This document shows, piece after piece, positions 50,162 through 57,731 of a DNA stretch of 64,000 nt. The DNA is from Nonomuraea africana (lineage in GTDB: Bacteria > Actinomycetota > Actinomycetes > Streptosporangiales > Streptosporangiaceae): positions 1,550,001 to 1,614,000 of the forward strand of contig NZ_JADBEF010000001.1 of assembly GCF_014873535.1 (NCBI RefSeq), written 5' to 3'. Under the pieces are notes generated by a model. That model was not told the origin of the DNA and did not search any database. It saw only the letters and a program-made list of their open reading frames with translations. Position numbers and translations under genes: made by a program. The stretch's first letter is position 1; each line of letters opens with the position of its first letter.

Positions 50162-50868
50162 CCGAGAGCGATCCTGGCTTCAGTCAGTCACACGCGGGCG
50201 ACGTGGGGTCGCGCCGGGCCACCGTGGGCGAGCCGACCGATCACGAGTCCATCAACGTCCCGCCGACCCTGGCGGGCGCGGTGCAGAACGCGCGAGACGC
50301 GCAGGAGGCCCGCGCACCGCACGAGGAGTTCGTGCCCGAGGGACCGGTGCCCGACGAGCGGGTCGGCTCCGGTGAGGTCCACCAGCCGCCGGAGATCCCC
50401 GGCTCGGGGAAGACCCACCGCCCTGGCCGTACTCCGGGCCGGACGGCCGCCTCGCAGGAGGCCGAGGACCCGCGGGAGACGGCGGGCTTCGTGGAGGGCG
50501 CGGGACGCGGCGCCCCCCGCCCGGTGACCAGGCGCTCACACGGCGCCGCGGGTTCGACGTCGGCAGGGACCACAGCGGCTTTCGAGGAGGAGCAGGTGCG
50601 CAAGGACATCACCGAGACCCGCAAGGAGATCGGCGACACGGTCGAGGCCATGGTGAACAAGGCGGATGTGAAGGGCAGGGCCACCGAGGTCGCGGGCGCG
50701 GCCAAGGACAAGGTCGCCGCCGTCGCCGAGAAGATGCCCGACCAGGTGAAGGAGGCGGCCGACAAGGTCGGCGCCGAGGCGAAGCGCAGGCCCGCGCTCA
50801 TGATCGCGGCCGCTGGGGCGGTGGCGCTGCTCGTGATCCGCAGGATGATGAGGCGGAGCCGGAAGTAG
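50158..50868 (+). CDS. DUF3618-family protein
   Basis: 236 residues. The N-terminal 140 are disordered, acidic and Pro/Gly-rich. The DUF3618 core follows (VRKDITETRKEIGDTVEAMV, then NKADVKGRATEVAG), then a coiled amphipathic region and a C-terminal membrane helix (PALMIAAAGAVALLVIRRMM). It normally pairs with the holin-family gene; both are thought to sit at the cell envelope, with unknown function. The long N-terminal extension is larger than the short typical family member of about 100 residues. Confidence 0.8.
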   Translation: MTESDPGFSQSHAGDVGSRRATVGEPTDHESINVPPTLAGAVQNARDAQEARAPHEEFVPEGPVPDERVGSGEVHQPPEIPGSGKTHRPGRTPGRTAASQEAEDPRETAGFVEGAGRGAPRPVTRRSHGAAGSTSAGTTAAFEEEQVRKDITETRKEIGDTVEAMVNKADVKGRATEVAGAAKDKVAAVAEKMPDQVKEAADKVGAEAKRRPALMIAAAGAVALLVIRRMMRRSRK

Positions 50869-50872
50869 GCGC

Positions 50873-51766
50873 ATGTGGTGGGGCGCGCTCAGCAGGGCGT
50901 TCGCCGAGTTCAGGCATGACAGCGTGCAGGACTGGGCGGCCGCCCTCACGTACTACGGGGTTCTGTCGATCTTCCCCGCGCTCATCGTGCTGGTGTCCCT
51001 GCTGGGTATGGTCGGGCGTGACGACGCGGCGGCGGTCATCGGCAGCATCGCGGTGCTCGCTCCGGCGGAGGTGCGCGACCTGCTGGTCCAGGGGCTGGCA
51101 GGGGTGCGCAGCACCGGCGCGGGCGTGCTGGCGATCGTCGGCCTGCTCGTCGCGCTCTGGTCGGCCTCCGGCTACATCGCGGCCTTCGTCCGCGCCGCCA
51201 ACGCGATCTACGACATCGAGGAGGGGCGGCCGTTCTGGAAGCTGACCCCGCTCAGGCTCGGCCTGACCCTGCTGGTCATGGTGCTGCTGGCCGCGGGGGC
51301 GATCGCGGTCACCCTCACGGGCAGGGTGGCCGAGGTCGCGGGCAGCAGGCTGAGCCTCAGCGACCCCCTCGTCACGCTCTGGGACATCGTCAAGTGGCCG
51401 GTCCTCGCCCTCATCGCCGCCGGGCTGATCATGGTTCTCTACTGGGCGGCGCCGAACGTGCGGCAGCCGGGCCTGCGCTGGATCACGCCGGGAGGGCTGC
51501 TGGCGGTGGTGCTGTGGGTGCTGGTCTCCGCCGGCTTCGCGCTGTACGTCGCCAATTTCGGCTCCTACAACAAGACGTATGGCACGCTCGCCGCGGTCGT
51601 GGTGTTCCTCGTGTGGCTGTGGCTGTCGAACATGGCCCTGCTGTTCGGCGCCGAGTTCGACGCCGAGCTGATCAGGGGCAAGCGCATGGCCGAGGGCCAC
51701 CCCGCCGACGTCGAGCCGTACGCGGTGCCGAGAGATCCACCCAAGCCCGATACGCTGCTGGGATGA
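50873..51766 (+). CDS. YihY/BrkB-family inner-membrane protein
   Basis: 297-residue protein with six predicted membrane helices. Family text: WAAALTYYGVLSIFPALIVL, SGYIAAFVRAANAIYDIEEG, FWKLTPLRLGLTLLVM, and ANFGSYNKTYGTLAAVVVFL followed by WLWLSNMALLFGAEFDAEL. Often misnamed ribonuclease BN; its role is unclear (perhaps lipid or solute handling). It follows DUF3618 after 4 bases and overlaps the lipoprotein gene by ATGA, forming a four-gene envelope cluster. Confidence 0.88.
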   Translation: MWWGALSRAFAEFRHDSVQDWAAALTYYGVLSIFPALIVLVSLLGMVGRDDAAAVIGSIAVLAPAEVRDLLVQGLAGVRSTGAGVLAIVGLLVALWSASGYIAAFVRAANAIYDIEEGRPFWKLTPLRLGLTLLVMVLLAAGAIAVTLTGRVAEVAGSRLSLSDPLVTLWDIVKWPVLALIAAGLIMVLYWAAPNVRQPGLRWITPGGLLAVVLWVLVSAGFALYVANFGSYNKTYGTLAAVVVFLVWLWLSNMALLFGAEFDAELIRGKRMAEGHPADVEPYAVPRDPPKPDTLLG

Positions 51767-52107
51767 CTCGTCGCGCGATGGTGACCCCGATGCTGGCACT
51801 GGGCCTGGCCCTGGCCGGCTGCGGAGGGGGCACGGCCGTCAGCGACCTCGGCAAGGTCGTCGAGGGCGCCCCCGGCGCTACCACTCCTGTCGAGGTCGGC
51901 AAGGGGCAGCGCTTCTCGCTGTCGCTCACCGAGGGCGAGTGGGACCTCAAGGCGGTGCCCGACGCCAAGGTGGCCTCCTTCATCAGCGAGGAGCACCTCG
52001 ACGGCCGCACCTACTTCGTCTTCAACGCCAAGCACCCGGGCACCACGCGCGTCGACGTCACGGGCAGGGGAGAGGCGAGTTTCTCGATCACGGTGAAGAA
52101 CTCCTAG
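51763..52107 (+). CDS. small lipoprotein with a chagasin-like beta domain
   Basis: 114-residue exported lipoprotein: hydrophobic signal with lipobox LAGC (Cys in ALAGCGGG) and a mature domain of about 80 residues. The VEVGKGQRFSLSLTEGEWDL opening and the AKHPGTTRVDVTGRG ending resemble the immunoglobulin-like inhibitor I42/chagasin fold, though its inhibitory loops are not clearly conserved. If real, it might inhibit cysteine proteases; otherwise it is simply a small envelope protein. The ATG overlaps the YihY stop, and a TACGCT hexamer six bases upstream may also allow an internal leaderless transcript. Confidence 0.65.
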   Translation: MTRRAMVTPMLALGLALAGCGGGTAVSDLGKVVEGAPGATTPVEVGKGQRFSLSLTEGEWDLKAVPDAKVASFISEEHLDGRTYFVFNAKHPGTTRVDVTGRGEASFSITVKNS

Positions 52108-52141
52108 CGACGGGCGGGCCCGTCATGAGTAGGGTGCGCCC

Positions 52142-52855
52142 ATGAGCGATCTCCGAGACTTCATGCGAGTGCGGGCCAGCGCCGACGGCGCCGAGACGGT
52201 GACCTGGTGGACGGGCGACGTCTACGCCTACGGGCTCGACGAAGGACCGCACCACCTGTTCGGGTTCGAGGGCGTCAACGTGGCGAGGGCGCTCGAGCGC
52301 GACGGCGGCTGGGAGCTGCTGACCAAAGAGGCGGCGGCCTACCTCGACCCGGCCTCGCGCGACCCCCTCGACACTTGGGACAACCCCTTCACCGGCCGGC
52401 GCGTGGACGTTCAGCACGTCTACAACGACCCCGTCAACCAGCGGCTGCGCGGCTTCCAGGTGCCTGCCACCCGCATGGGCGACACGGTCGTGCTCAACAC
52501 CGACATCCTGCTCGCCTACCCCTCCCCGCTGAAGGTGGCCGACTACCCAGAGAACTCCTTCAGCGACACCTACCGGGCGATGGAGCTGTTCCAGTTCTTC
52601 GCATCCGCCGCCGCGCTCGAGGGCGACGCGCCGTCGGTGCCGAGCACGCTGTCGTGGTGCAGGGTCTCGCCCTGGCTGCCGTGGATGGCGATGGGCCAGC
52701 GGCCCGGCGCGCTGGTCTACCACTGCAGGGGCGCCAAGGTCGGCGAGGTGCCCGGCAACCTGGAGGCGCTGTTCGGGCCGCTCAACGCGCCTGCCGAGTG
52801 GAGCGCGCCCAACCAGACGAGCTGGACGACGTTCGTTGACCGAAGAAAGTTCTGA
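52142..52855 (+). CDS. DUF1838-family protein
   Basis: 237 residues. Segments VTWWTGDVYAYGLDEGPHHL, FGFEGVNVAR, AAYLDPASRDPLDTWDNPFT and VQHVYNDPVNQ match DUF1838, a family without a known function found in proteobacteria and actinobacteria, often beside lipid or terpenoid degradation genes. No signal peptide. The ATG at 52142 has TAGGGT six bases upstream (leaderless). A MaoC hydratase gene follows after 17 bases with its own leaderless promoter, hinting at acyl-CoA-linked metabolism. Confidence 0.75.
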   Translation: MSDLRDFMRVRASADGAETVTWWTGDVYAYGLDEGPHHLFGFEGVNVARALERDGGWELLTKEAAAYLDPASRDPLDTWDNPFTGRRVDVQHVYNDPVNQRLRGFQVPATRMGDTVVLNTDILLAYPSPLKVADYPENSFSDTYRAMELFQFFASAAALEGDAPSVPSTLSWCRVSPWLPWMAMGQRPGALVYHCRGAKVGEVPGNLEALFGPLNAPAEWSAPNQTSWTTFVDRRKF

Positions 52856-52872
52856 TAGTTAGCCTTGCCCAG

Positions 52873-53373
52873 GTGACGCTTGGCAGGTACTACGAGGACT
52901 TCACCGTCGGCGACGTCTACCAGCACCCGCTGGGCAGGACGATCAGCGAGGCGGACAACACCTGGTTCACGTTGCTGACGATGAACACCAACCAGAACCA
53001 CTTCAACGCGCACTTCGCGGCCAGAGCCCCGGCCGGGAAGATCATCGTGAACTCCGGCCTCTCGGTGGCGATCGTGCTCGGCCTCTCGGTGATCGACGTC
53101 AGCCAGAACGCGATGATGAACCTCGGCTGGGAGGAGATCAGGCTCACCCACCCGGTCTTCATCGGCGACACCCTCTACGCCGAGTCGAAGGTGCTCGCCA
53201 AGCGCGAGTCGGGGTCGCGGCCGTACGCGGGCATCGTCACCTGCGCCACCCGCGGCCTCAACCAGGACGGCGACGAGGTCATGTCCTGGCGCAGGACCGT
53301 CATGGTCTACAAGCGCGACGCGCCGCACGACAAGGGTTACTTTCCCGCCGCGAAGAACGGACCCATGTGGTGA
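52873..53373 (+). CDS. MaoC-family (R)-specific enoyl-CoA hydratase-like protein
   Basis: 166-residue hot-dog-fold enzyme. The hydratase motif region RTISEADNTWFTLLTMNTN followed by HFNAHFA carries the catalytic Asp and His; the segment WEEIRLTHPVFIGDTLYAES is typical of MaoC-like dehydratases such as mesaconyl-CoA or itaconyl-CoA hydratase relatives. Cytosolic; it hydrates an enoyl-CoA. GTG at 52873 with TAGCCT seven bases before it (leaderless). The acyl-CoA dehydrogenase at 53800 is in the same direction but separated by an insertion-sequence remnant, which may have split a former operon. Confidence 0.85.
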   Translation: MTLGRYYEDFTVGDVYQHPLGRTISEADNTWFTLLTMNTNQNHFNAHFAARAPAGKIIVNSGLSVAIVLGLSVIDVSQNAMMNLGWEEIRLTHPVFIGDTLYAESKVLAKRESGSRPYAGIVTCATRGLNQDGDEVMSWRRTVMVYKRDAPHDKGYFPAAKNGPMW

Positions 53374-53378
53374 CTCCT

Positions 53379-53683
53379 CCGCTCCCTGAAGAGAGCGGCT
53401 TCTCGCTAAGCCGCTTCCGCAGCGTCGCGAAGGGCAAGCCCTGCCCTGAGGATGTTGATCGCCGCGTTCACGTCGGCGTGCGGAACTTGAACGACCTACG
53501 CACGGATCTGCCGGCCGTGCTCGCTTGCCTTGGCACGATCTGGTTCCTCAAGGATGTTCTTCGCCCGCTCGACGAGGACCGGACGGCGATACTTCGGGCT
53601 CCACACGAGGTGGTATGCCGCGCCAGGGGAGGTGCGCACCCGAGGAGTCACACCATCATCATGACGCTGGCATGTGTCCAGCG
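53379..53683 (-). mobile_element. internally deleted IS200/IS605-family element
   Basis: Minus strand. The left part encodes TPRVRTSPGAAYHLVWSPKY and RRPVL, the start of the Y1 transposase TnpA (the HUH His pair and catalytic Tyr are lost). After about 52 codons and a stop, the same frame reads VVQVPHADVNAAINILRAGL and ends ALRDAAEAA, the C-terminus of TnpB/OrfB. So the middle of both genes is gone. Subterminal hairpins remain: CGCTGG/CCAGCG at 53665-53683 (left end) and CCGCTC/GAGCGG at 53379-53398, plus AGCGGCTT/AAGCCGCT at 53394-53415 (right end, next to the tnpB stop). Such a derivative could be mobilised by a full element elsewhere. Confidence 0.75.
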
Positions 53684-53748
53684 CACAGAAAACGGAGACC
53701 TCTGATGTGCAGACCGGCCAGGTCACTGCAGGCTCGGGACTTGACGGT

Positions 53749-53794
53749 CCTCCCGATTCCCCCGTCGCCCCACGGCGACGGTCCCCTCGGGAGG
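53749..53794 (+). promoter_or_regulatory. two-tier hairpin enclosing the ribosome binding site of the acyl-CoA dehydrogenase
   Basis: CCTCCCGA (53749-53756) pairs with TCGGGAGG (53787-53794), and inside it CCGTCGCC (53762-53769) pairs with GGCGACGG (53774-53781) around a CCAC loop. The right outer arm is the GGGAGG ribosome binding site, which ends 5 bases before the ATG at 53800. Folding would hide it. It could be a translational control element or the end of a second insertion-sequence remnant. Confidence 0.5.
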
Positions 53795-53799
53795 AACTG

Positions 53800-54948
53800 A
53801 TGGACTTCGAGCTCAACGAGGACCAGCAGCTGTTCCGCGCCACCCTGCGGGAGTTCGTCGACAAGGAGATCGTGCCCGTCGCCGCCGAGTGGGAGCGCTC
53901 GGGGCGCTATCCCACGGAGATCGTCGAACGGTTCAAGGAGCTCGGGCTCTTCGGCATGACGATCCCCGCCCAGTACGGCGGGCTCGACCTCGACCGCGTC
54001 TCCTACGCGCTGGTCTTCGAGGAGATCGCGCGCGGCTGGATGGGCGTGGCGGGGGTGCTCGGCTCCCACTCGCTGTCGGCCTGGATGATCAACCAGTACG
54101 GCACGCAGGACCAGAAGGAGCGCTACCTGCCCGAGCTGGCCAGCGGCGCCCGCCGTACCGGCATCGCGCTGACCGAGCCGGGGGCGGGCACCGACCTGCA
54201 GGGCATCCAGACTCGCGCCGAGCGCGACGGCGACCACTACGTGATCAACGGCACCAAGACGTGGATCACCAACGCCCGCCACGCCGACCCCATGCCGGTG
54301 CTGGTGAAGACCTCCGACGAGACGCCCGCCCACAGGGGCCTGTCGATGCTGCTGGTCGAGGCGGGCACGCCCGGCTACACCGTCAGCCGCGACCTGCCCA
54401 AGCTGGGCTACAAGGGCACCGAGACCTGCGAGATCGCCCTGCAGGACGTGCGCGTGCACAGGGACCAGCTGCTCGGCGGCGTCGAGGGGCGCGGCATGCA
54501 GCAGGCGCTGTCGGCGCTCGAGCTGGGCAGGGTCAACATCGCCGCCAGGGCGGTCGGCGTCTCGCAGTGCGCCTTCGACGCCGCGCTCGCCTACGCCGGG
54601 CAGCGCGAGGCGTTCGGCAGGCCGATCGGCGACTTCCAGGCCATCCAGCTCAAGCTCGCCGACATGGCCACCGAGATCCAGGCGGCCAGGCTCATGACGT
54701 ACTGGGCGGCGTCCAGGTCGGCCAAGGCGGAGGCGGCCATGGCCAAGTACTTCGCCTCGGAGGTCGCGCTGCGGGTGACGATGGAGGCCATGCGGGTACA
54801 CGGCGGCTACGGCTACTCGCAGGAGTTCGTGCTGGAACGGCTCTACCGCGACGCGCCGCTCATGGCGATCGGCGAGGGCACCAACGACGTGCAGCGCATG
54901 GTGATCGCCAGAGACCTGCTGAAGGGAGCGGTTAAGGTCGGGTGGTGA
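53800..54948 (+). CDS. acyl-CoA dehydrogenase
   Basis: 382-residue FAD enzyme of beta-oxidation or branched-chain catabolism. The opening MDFELNEDQQLFRATLREFV, the YGGLDLDR turn, GIALTEPGAGTDLQGIQT, TWITNARHA and ending VHGGYGYSQEFVLERLYRDA with IGEGTNDVQRMVIAR are typical; the catalytic Glu lies in the GYG(Y)SQEF region or at its isovaleryl-type alternative. The ATG at 53800 has GGGAGG upstream, inside a hairpin. Longer extensions overlap the IS remnant. The stop overlaps the HIT gene. Confidence 0.9.
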   Translation: MDFELNEDQQLFRATLREFVDKEIVPVAAEWERSGRYPTEIVERFKELGLFGMTIPAQYGGLDLDRVSYALVFEEIARGWMGVAGVLGSHSLSAWMINQYGTQDQKERYLPELASGARRTGIALTEPGAGTDLQGIQTRAERDGDHYVINGTKTWITNARHADPMPVLVKTSDETPAHRGLSMLLVEAGTPGYTVSRDLPKLGYKGTETCEIALQDVRVHRDQLLGGVEGRGMQQALSALELGRVNIAARAVGVSQCAFDAALAYAGQREAFGRPIGDFQAIQLKLADMATEIQAARLMTYWAASRSAKAEAAMAKYFASEVALRVTMEAMRVHGGYGYSQEFVLERLYRDAPLMAIGEGTNDVQRMVIARDLLKGAVKVGW

Positions 54949-55346
54949 GCTGTCTGTTCTGCGAGATCGTGTCAGGGGAGCGACCCGCCTTCGTGGTCAC
55001 CTCCGACGAGGTGGCGCTCTCCTTCCTCGACGCCAGGCCGGTGTTCAAGGGCCACCTCCTGGTCGTGCCGCGCGCGCACGTGGAGACGCTGACCGACCTC
55101 GACGGCGTCGGCCCGTTCTTCGAGCGCGTCCAGCACCTGGCGGGAGCGGTCGAGAAGGGGCTGGAGGCGGCGGGCACGTTCGTGGCGATGAACAACCGCG
55201 TCAGCCAGAGCGTCCCGCACCTGCACGTCCACATCGTGCCGCGCAACAAGAAGGACGGGCTGCGTGGCTTCTTCTGGCCACGCACCAGATACGACTCCGA
55301 CGAGGAGGCCGAGGCGTACGCCGCGGCGATCAGGCGAACCAGCTGA
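54945..55346 (+). CDS. HIT-family nucleotide hydrolase
   Basis: 133-residue HINT-like protein that cleaves nucleoside phosphoramidates or dinucleoside phosphates. CLFCEIVSGE at the N-terminus provides a possible zinc Cys pair, and SQSVPHLHVHIVPR is the histidine triad (HxHxH). GTG at 54945 overlaps the dehydrogenase stop, and TAAGGT six bases before it would allow a separate leaderless transcript; an in-frame GTG at 54942 is adjacent. Its 3' end overlaps the decayed DUF2332 gene tail-to-tail by 17 bases. Confidence 0.88.
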   Translation: MSCLFCEIVSGERPAFVVTSDEVALSFLDARPVFKGHLLVVPRAHVETLTDLDGVGPFFERVQHLAGAVEKGLEAAGTFVAMNNRVSQSVPHLHVHIVPRNKKDGLRGFFWPRTRYDSDEEAEAYAAAIRRTS

Positions 55347-55563
55347 GCCACTGGCCGTGCGGCCCGGCGAAGGCCAGCGGCCTGCCGTCCAGGACCAGCG
55401 CCATCACCGCCCGGTCGGCGGGCGGCGGGTACGGCAGGCGCACCCACGGCTGCCGGTCGGGCCCCTCGTTGGCCCACCGTGCGGGCCGACAAACCGCTCA
55501 ACTGGCGGCTGGCGTCCTCGACCGCTACGCGAACCGCTCGTAGCGCCGTGCGAGATCGTTCAC
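55330..55563 (-). pseudogene. DUF2332-type gene reduced to its two ends
   Basis: Minus strand. A leaderless GTG at 55563 (TATGCT at 55575-55570) opens VNDLARRYERFA, the usual DUF2332 N-terminus, then a stop. About 45 bases later coding text resumes, WANEGPDRQPWVRLPYPPP and VMALVLDGRPLAFAGPHGQW ending LSWFA, which resembles the DUF2332 C-terminus (PHGxWLxW). Full members have about 330 residues; roughly 75 codons remain. The promoter is intact although the gene is not. Family assignment is from motif memory. Confidence 0.5.
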
Positions 55564-55569
55564 GCCCGC

Positions 55570-55591
55570 AGCATAGGGGTAGGCTCCGCCC
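55570..55591. promoter_or_regulatory. divergent leaderless promoters
   Basis: TATGCT on the minus strand (55575-55570) precedes the decayed DUF2332 start, and TAGGCT on the plus strand (55580-55585) lies six bases before the GTG of the sensor kinase gene at 55592. Only four bases separate the two hexamers. Confidence 0.5.
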
Positions 55592-56770
55592 GTGGAACCC
55601 GTGGTCGTCGTGCTGCTCCTGGCCCTCATCGTCGGCGGCCCCGCGCTCGTGCTGTGGCGCGTGCTGCGGGGCAGGCGCGAGCTGGGCGCGGGCCCCGCGG
55701 AGCGGGCGACGTTCGAGACCCTGCACACCGCCTCGCTGGCGGCGCCTCCGCTACGGGCAGGGCTGAGCGAGGAGGGCGCGCAGAAGGCCTCGCGGCACCT
55801 GCGCGAGCTGCTCGGCTCGCCCGCCATCGCGATCACCGACGGCGAGCGGCTGCTGGTCTACGACGGCGCGGGCGAGCACCACGCGGCCGAGGCGTTCGGG
55901 CACGCGGCGGGCACCCTCAAGGACGGCCGCACCCAGGTCCTGAACCTCGACTGCGACCTGCTCGAATGCCCGATCAGGCACGCCGTGGTGGTGCCGCTCA
56001 CCACCGACGACAGGGTGGTCGGCTCGCTGGCCGCCTACGGGCAGGAGACCTCCGCCGGGCTCGTCAGGGCCGCCCAGGAGGTGGCCCGCTGGGTCGACTC
56101 CCAGCTGGAGCTGGCCGAGCTCGACCGCAGCCGCACCCTGCTGATGGAGGCCGAGGTGCGGGCGCTGCGCGCGCAGATCTCCCCTCACTTCATCTACAAC
56201 TCGCTGACCACCATCGCCAGCTTCGTCCGCACCGACCCCGAGCGGGCCCGCGAGCTGCTGCTGGAGTTCGCCGACTTCACCCGCTACAGCTTCCGCAGGC
56301 ACGGCGACTTCACCACCCTGGCCGAGGAGCTGCGCTCCATCGACCGCTACCTGATCCTGGAGCGGGCCCGCTTCGGCGACCACCTGCGGGTCACGCTGCG
56401 CATCGCGCCGGAGGTGCTGCCCGTCGCGGTGCCGTTCCTGTGCCTGCAACCCCTGGTCGAGAACGCGGTACGGCACGGCCTCGAATCCAAGAACGGCGTC
56501 GGCCGCATCGCGATCGTCGCCGAGGACGCCGGCGCCGAATGCCACATCAGCGTCGAGGACGACGGCCTCGGCATGGACCCCGAGCACCTGCGCCGCATCC
56601 TCGCCGGAGACGTCTCCACCGAGAGCGGCGTGGGCCTGGCCAACGTCGACGAGCGGCTGCGCCAGGTCTACGGCGACGAGTACGGCCTGGTCGTGGAGAC
56701 CGCGGAGGGCGCCGGCACCAAGGTCAACATCAGGGTGCCGAAGTACCACCCCGGCGTCTCGGCCCGCTGA
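55592..56770 (+). CDS. LytS/YehU-type sensor histidine kinase, apparently orphan
   Basis: 392-residue kinase. One N-terminal membrane helix (EPVVVVLLLALIVGGPALVLW), then a GAF-like sensor region (about 60-185: ELLGSPAIAITDGERLLVYD; CPIRHAVVVPLTTDDRVVG), the His_kinase module with ALRAQISPHFIYNSLTTIAS (phospho-His in PHFIYN), and an HATPase domain with LQPLVENAVRHGLES and EDDGLGMDPEHL. LytS-type kinases normally sit beside a LytTR response regulator; here the next gene is on the opposite strand and overlaps its end by 41 bases, so no partner is adjacent. Target genes are therefore unknown. Confidence 0.88.
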   Translation: MEPVVVVLLLALIVGGPALVLWRVLRGRRELGAGPAERATFETLHTASLAAPPLRAGLSEEGAQKASRHLRELLGSPAIAITDGERLLVYDGAGEHHAAEAFGHAAGTLKDGRTQVLNLDCDLLECPIRHAVVVPLTTDDRVVGSLAAYGQETSAGLVRAAQEVARWVDSQLELAELDRSRTLLMEAEVRALRAQISPHFIYNSLTTIASFVRTDPERARELLLEFADFTRYSFRRHGDFTTLAEELRSIDRYLILERARFGDHLRVTLRIAPEVLPVAVPFLCLQPLVENAVRHGLESKNGVGRIAIVAEDAGAECHISVEDDGLGMDPEHLRRILAGDVSTESGVGLANVDERLRQVYGDEYGLVVETAEGAGTKVNIRVPKYHPGVSAR

Positions 56771-57731
56771 CCAGGTCCTCCAGCCGCAGCCCCTTCAGCT
56801 CGGGCGAGTCGCGGGAGACCATCCTGGCCGCCAGCCGCTCCACCGGCACGACGCCGAGCGGCCTGGCCGCGTCGATCTCGTCACGGATCAGCATCGCCAC
56901 CCGCCGCTGGTCCTTGGGCACCAGGTCGGGCGAGGTCCACGCCTTCACGATCGCCTCGGTCCTGATCGCGTTCATCGACTCGGCGTTGCCGTGCAGGCCG
57001 TCCTCGACCGCCCGCCTGATCAGGTGCTCCAGCTCGGGCGTGATCGGGTCGTCGCGCTCCTCGCGGCACTCCACGCGCAGGACCAGGTAGTCGAGGAGCA
57101 CCGGCCGGCCGTCCGCGCGGAGCCGGCCGTCGACGATCTCCAGCTTTCCCGGCGGCGCTGGGGCATCGAGCACCACCAGATGCCCCGCCTGCACGGGCCT
57201 GCCGCCGCCGCCCGGAGCCACCATGCTCCAGTGCACGCCCAGCCTCGGCTGGTCGCCCGTCGCCTCCAGCACCGCCTCCAGTCCCTCGGACATCTTCTCC
57301 GCGATGGTGGCCGCGGTCGCCAGCGGCGGGCCCACCAGGCCCGCCAGCTTCCCCAGCACCTGGACGGCGGCGCCCAGCGGCCCCTGCTGCGTGGCCTGGT
57401 AGAGGCCCGCCTCGACGGTCACGACCCCTCCGTTGTACGGCACCAGCGGCGACACCTGCAGGTCGAGGTGGACGCCCGGCGTGGACCACGCGGGAGTGCT
57501 GACCGCCTTGAACCCGACGGGCTGGGTGCCGAGGAAGTTGAGGGTGAGCCCGCCGTGCACCGCGGGGAAGTGGTCGTTCCCCCACGACCTGCGCTGCGCG
57601 AGGAACCCCTCGGCCAGCCACAGCCGCACGTACCCTTCGCGGGGGAGCAGCGGCCTGGACCCCGGGTCGGGGATGAACTCCAGGTGCGTGTGGTCGGCTC
57701 TGGCGCTGAACCACTGGGAGAGACGGCTCAT
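56730..57731 (-). CDS. hypothetical protein, third gene of the STAND operon
   Basis: 333 residues; family not recognised. It starts MSRLSQWFSARADHTHLEFI, is rich in beta structure for about 110 residues (EGYVRLWLAEGFLAQRRSWG, LQVSPLVPYNGGVVTVEAGL), has a hydrophobic helical hairpin (QVLGKLAGLVGPPLATAATI) and a basic helical C-terminal third (LEHLIRRAVEDGLHGNAESM). No signal peptide and no obvious catalytic motif. The ATG overlaps the stop of the 1,796-residue ATPase gene (ATGA), so it is made together with it and is a candidate effector, adaptor or self-protection factor of that system. Confidence 0.6.
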   Translation of the reverse strand: MSRLSQWFSARADHTHLEFIPDPGSRPLLPREGYVRLWLAEGFLAQRRSWGNDHFPAVHGGLTLNFLGTQPVGFKAVSTPAWSTPGVHLDLQVSPLVPYNGGVVTVEAGLYQATQQGPLGAAVQVLGKLAGLVGPPLATAATIAEKMSEGLEAVLEATGDQPRLGVHWSMVAPGGGGRPVQAGHLVVLDAPAPPGKLEIVDGRLRADGRPVLLDYLVLRVECREERDDPITPELEHLIRRAVEDGLHGNAESMNAIRTEAIVKAWTSPDLVPKDQRRVAMLIRDEIDAARPLGVVPVERLAARMVSRDSPELKGLRLEDLVSGPRRRGGTSAP

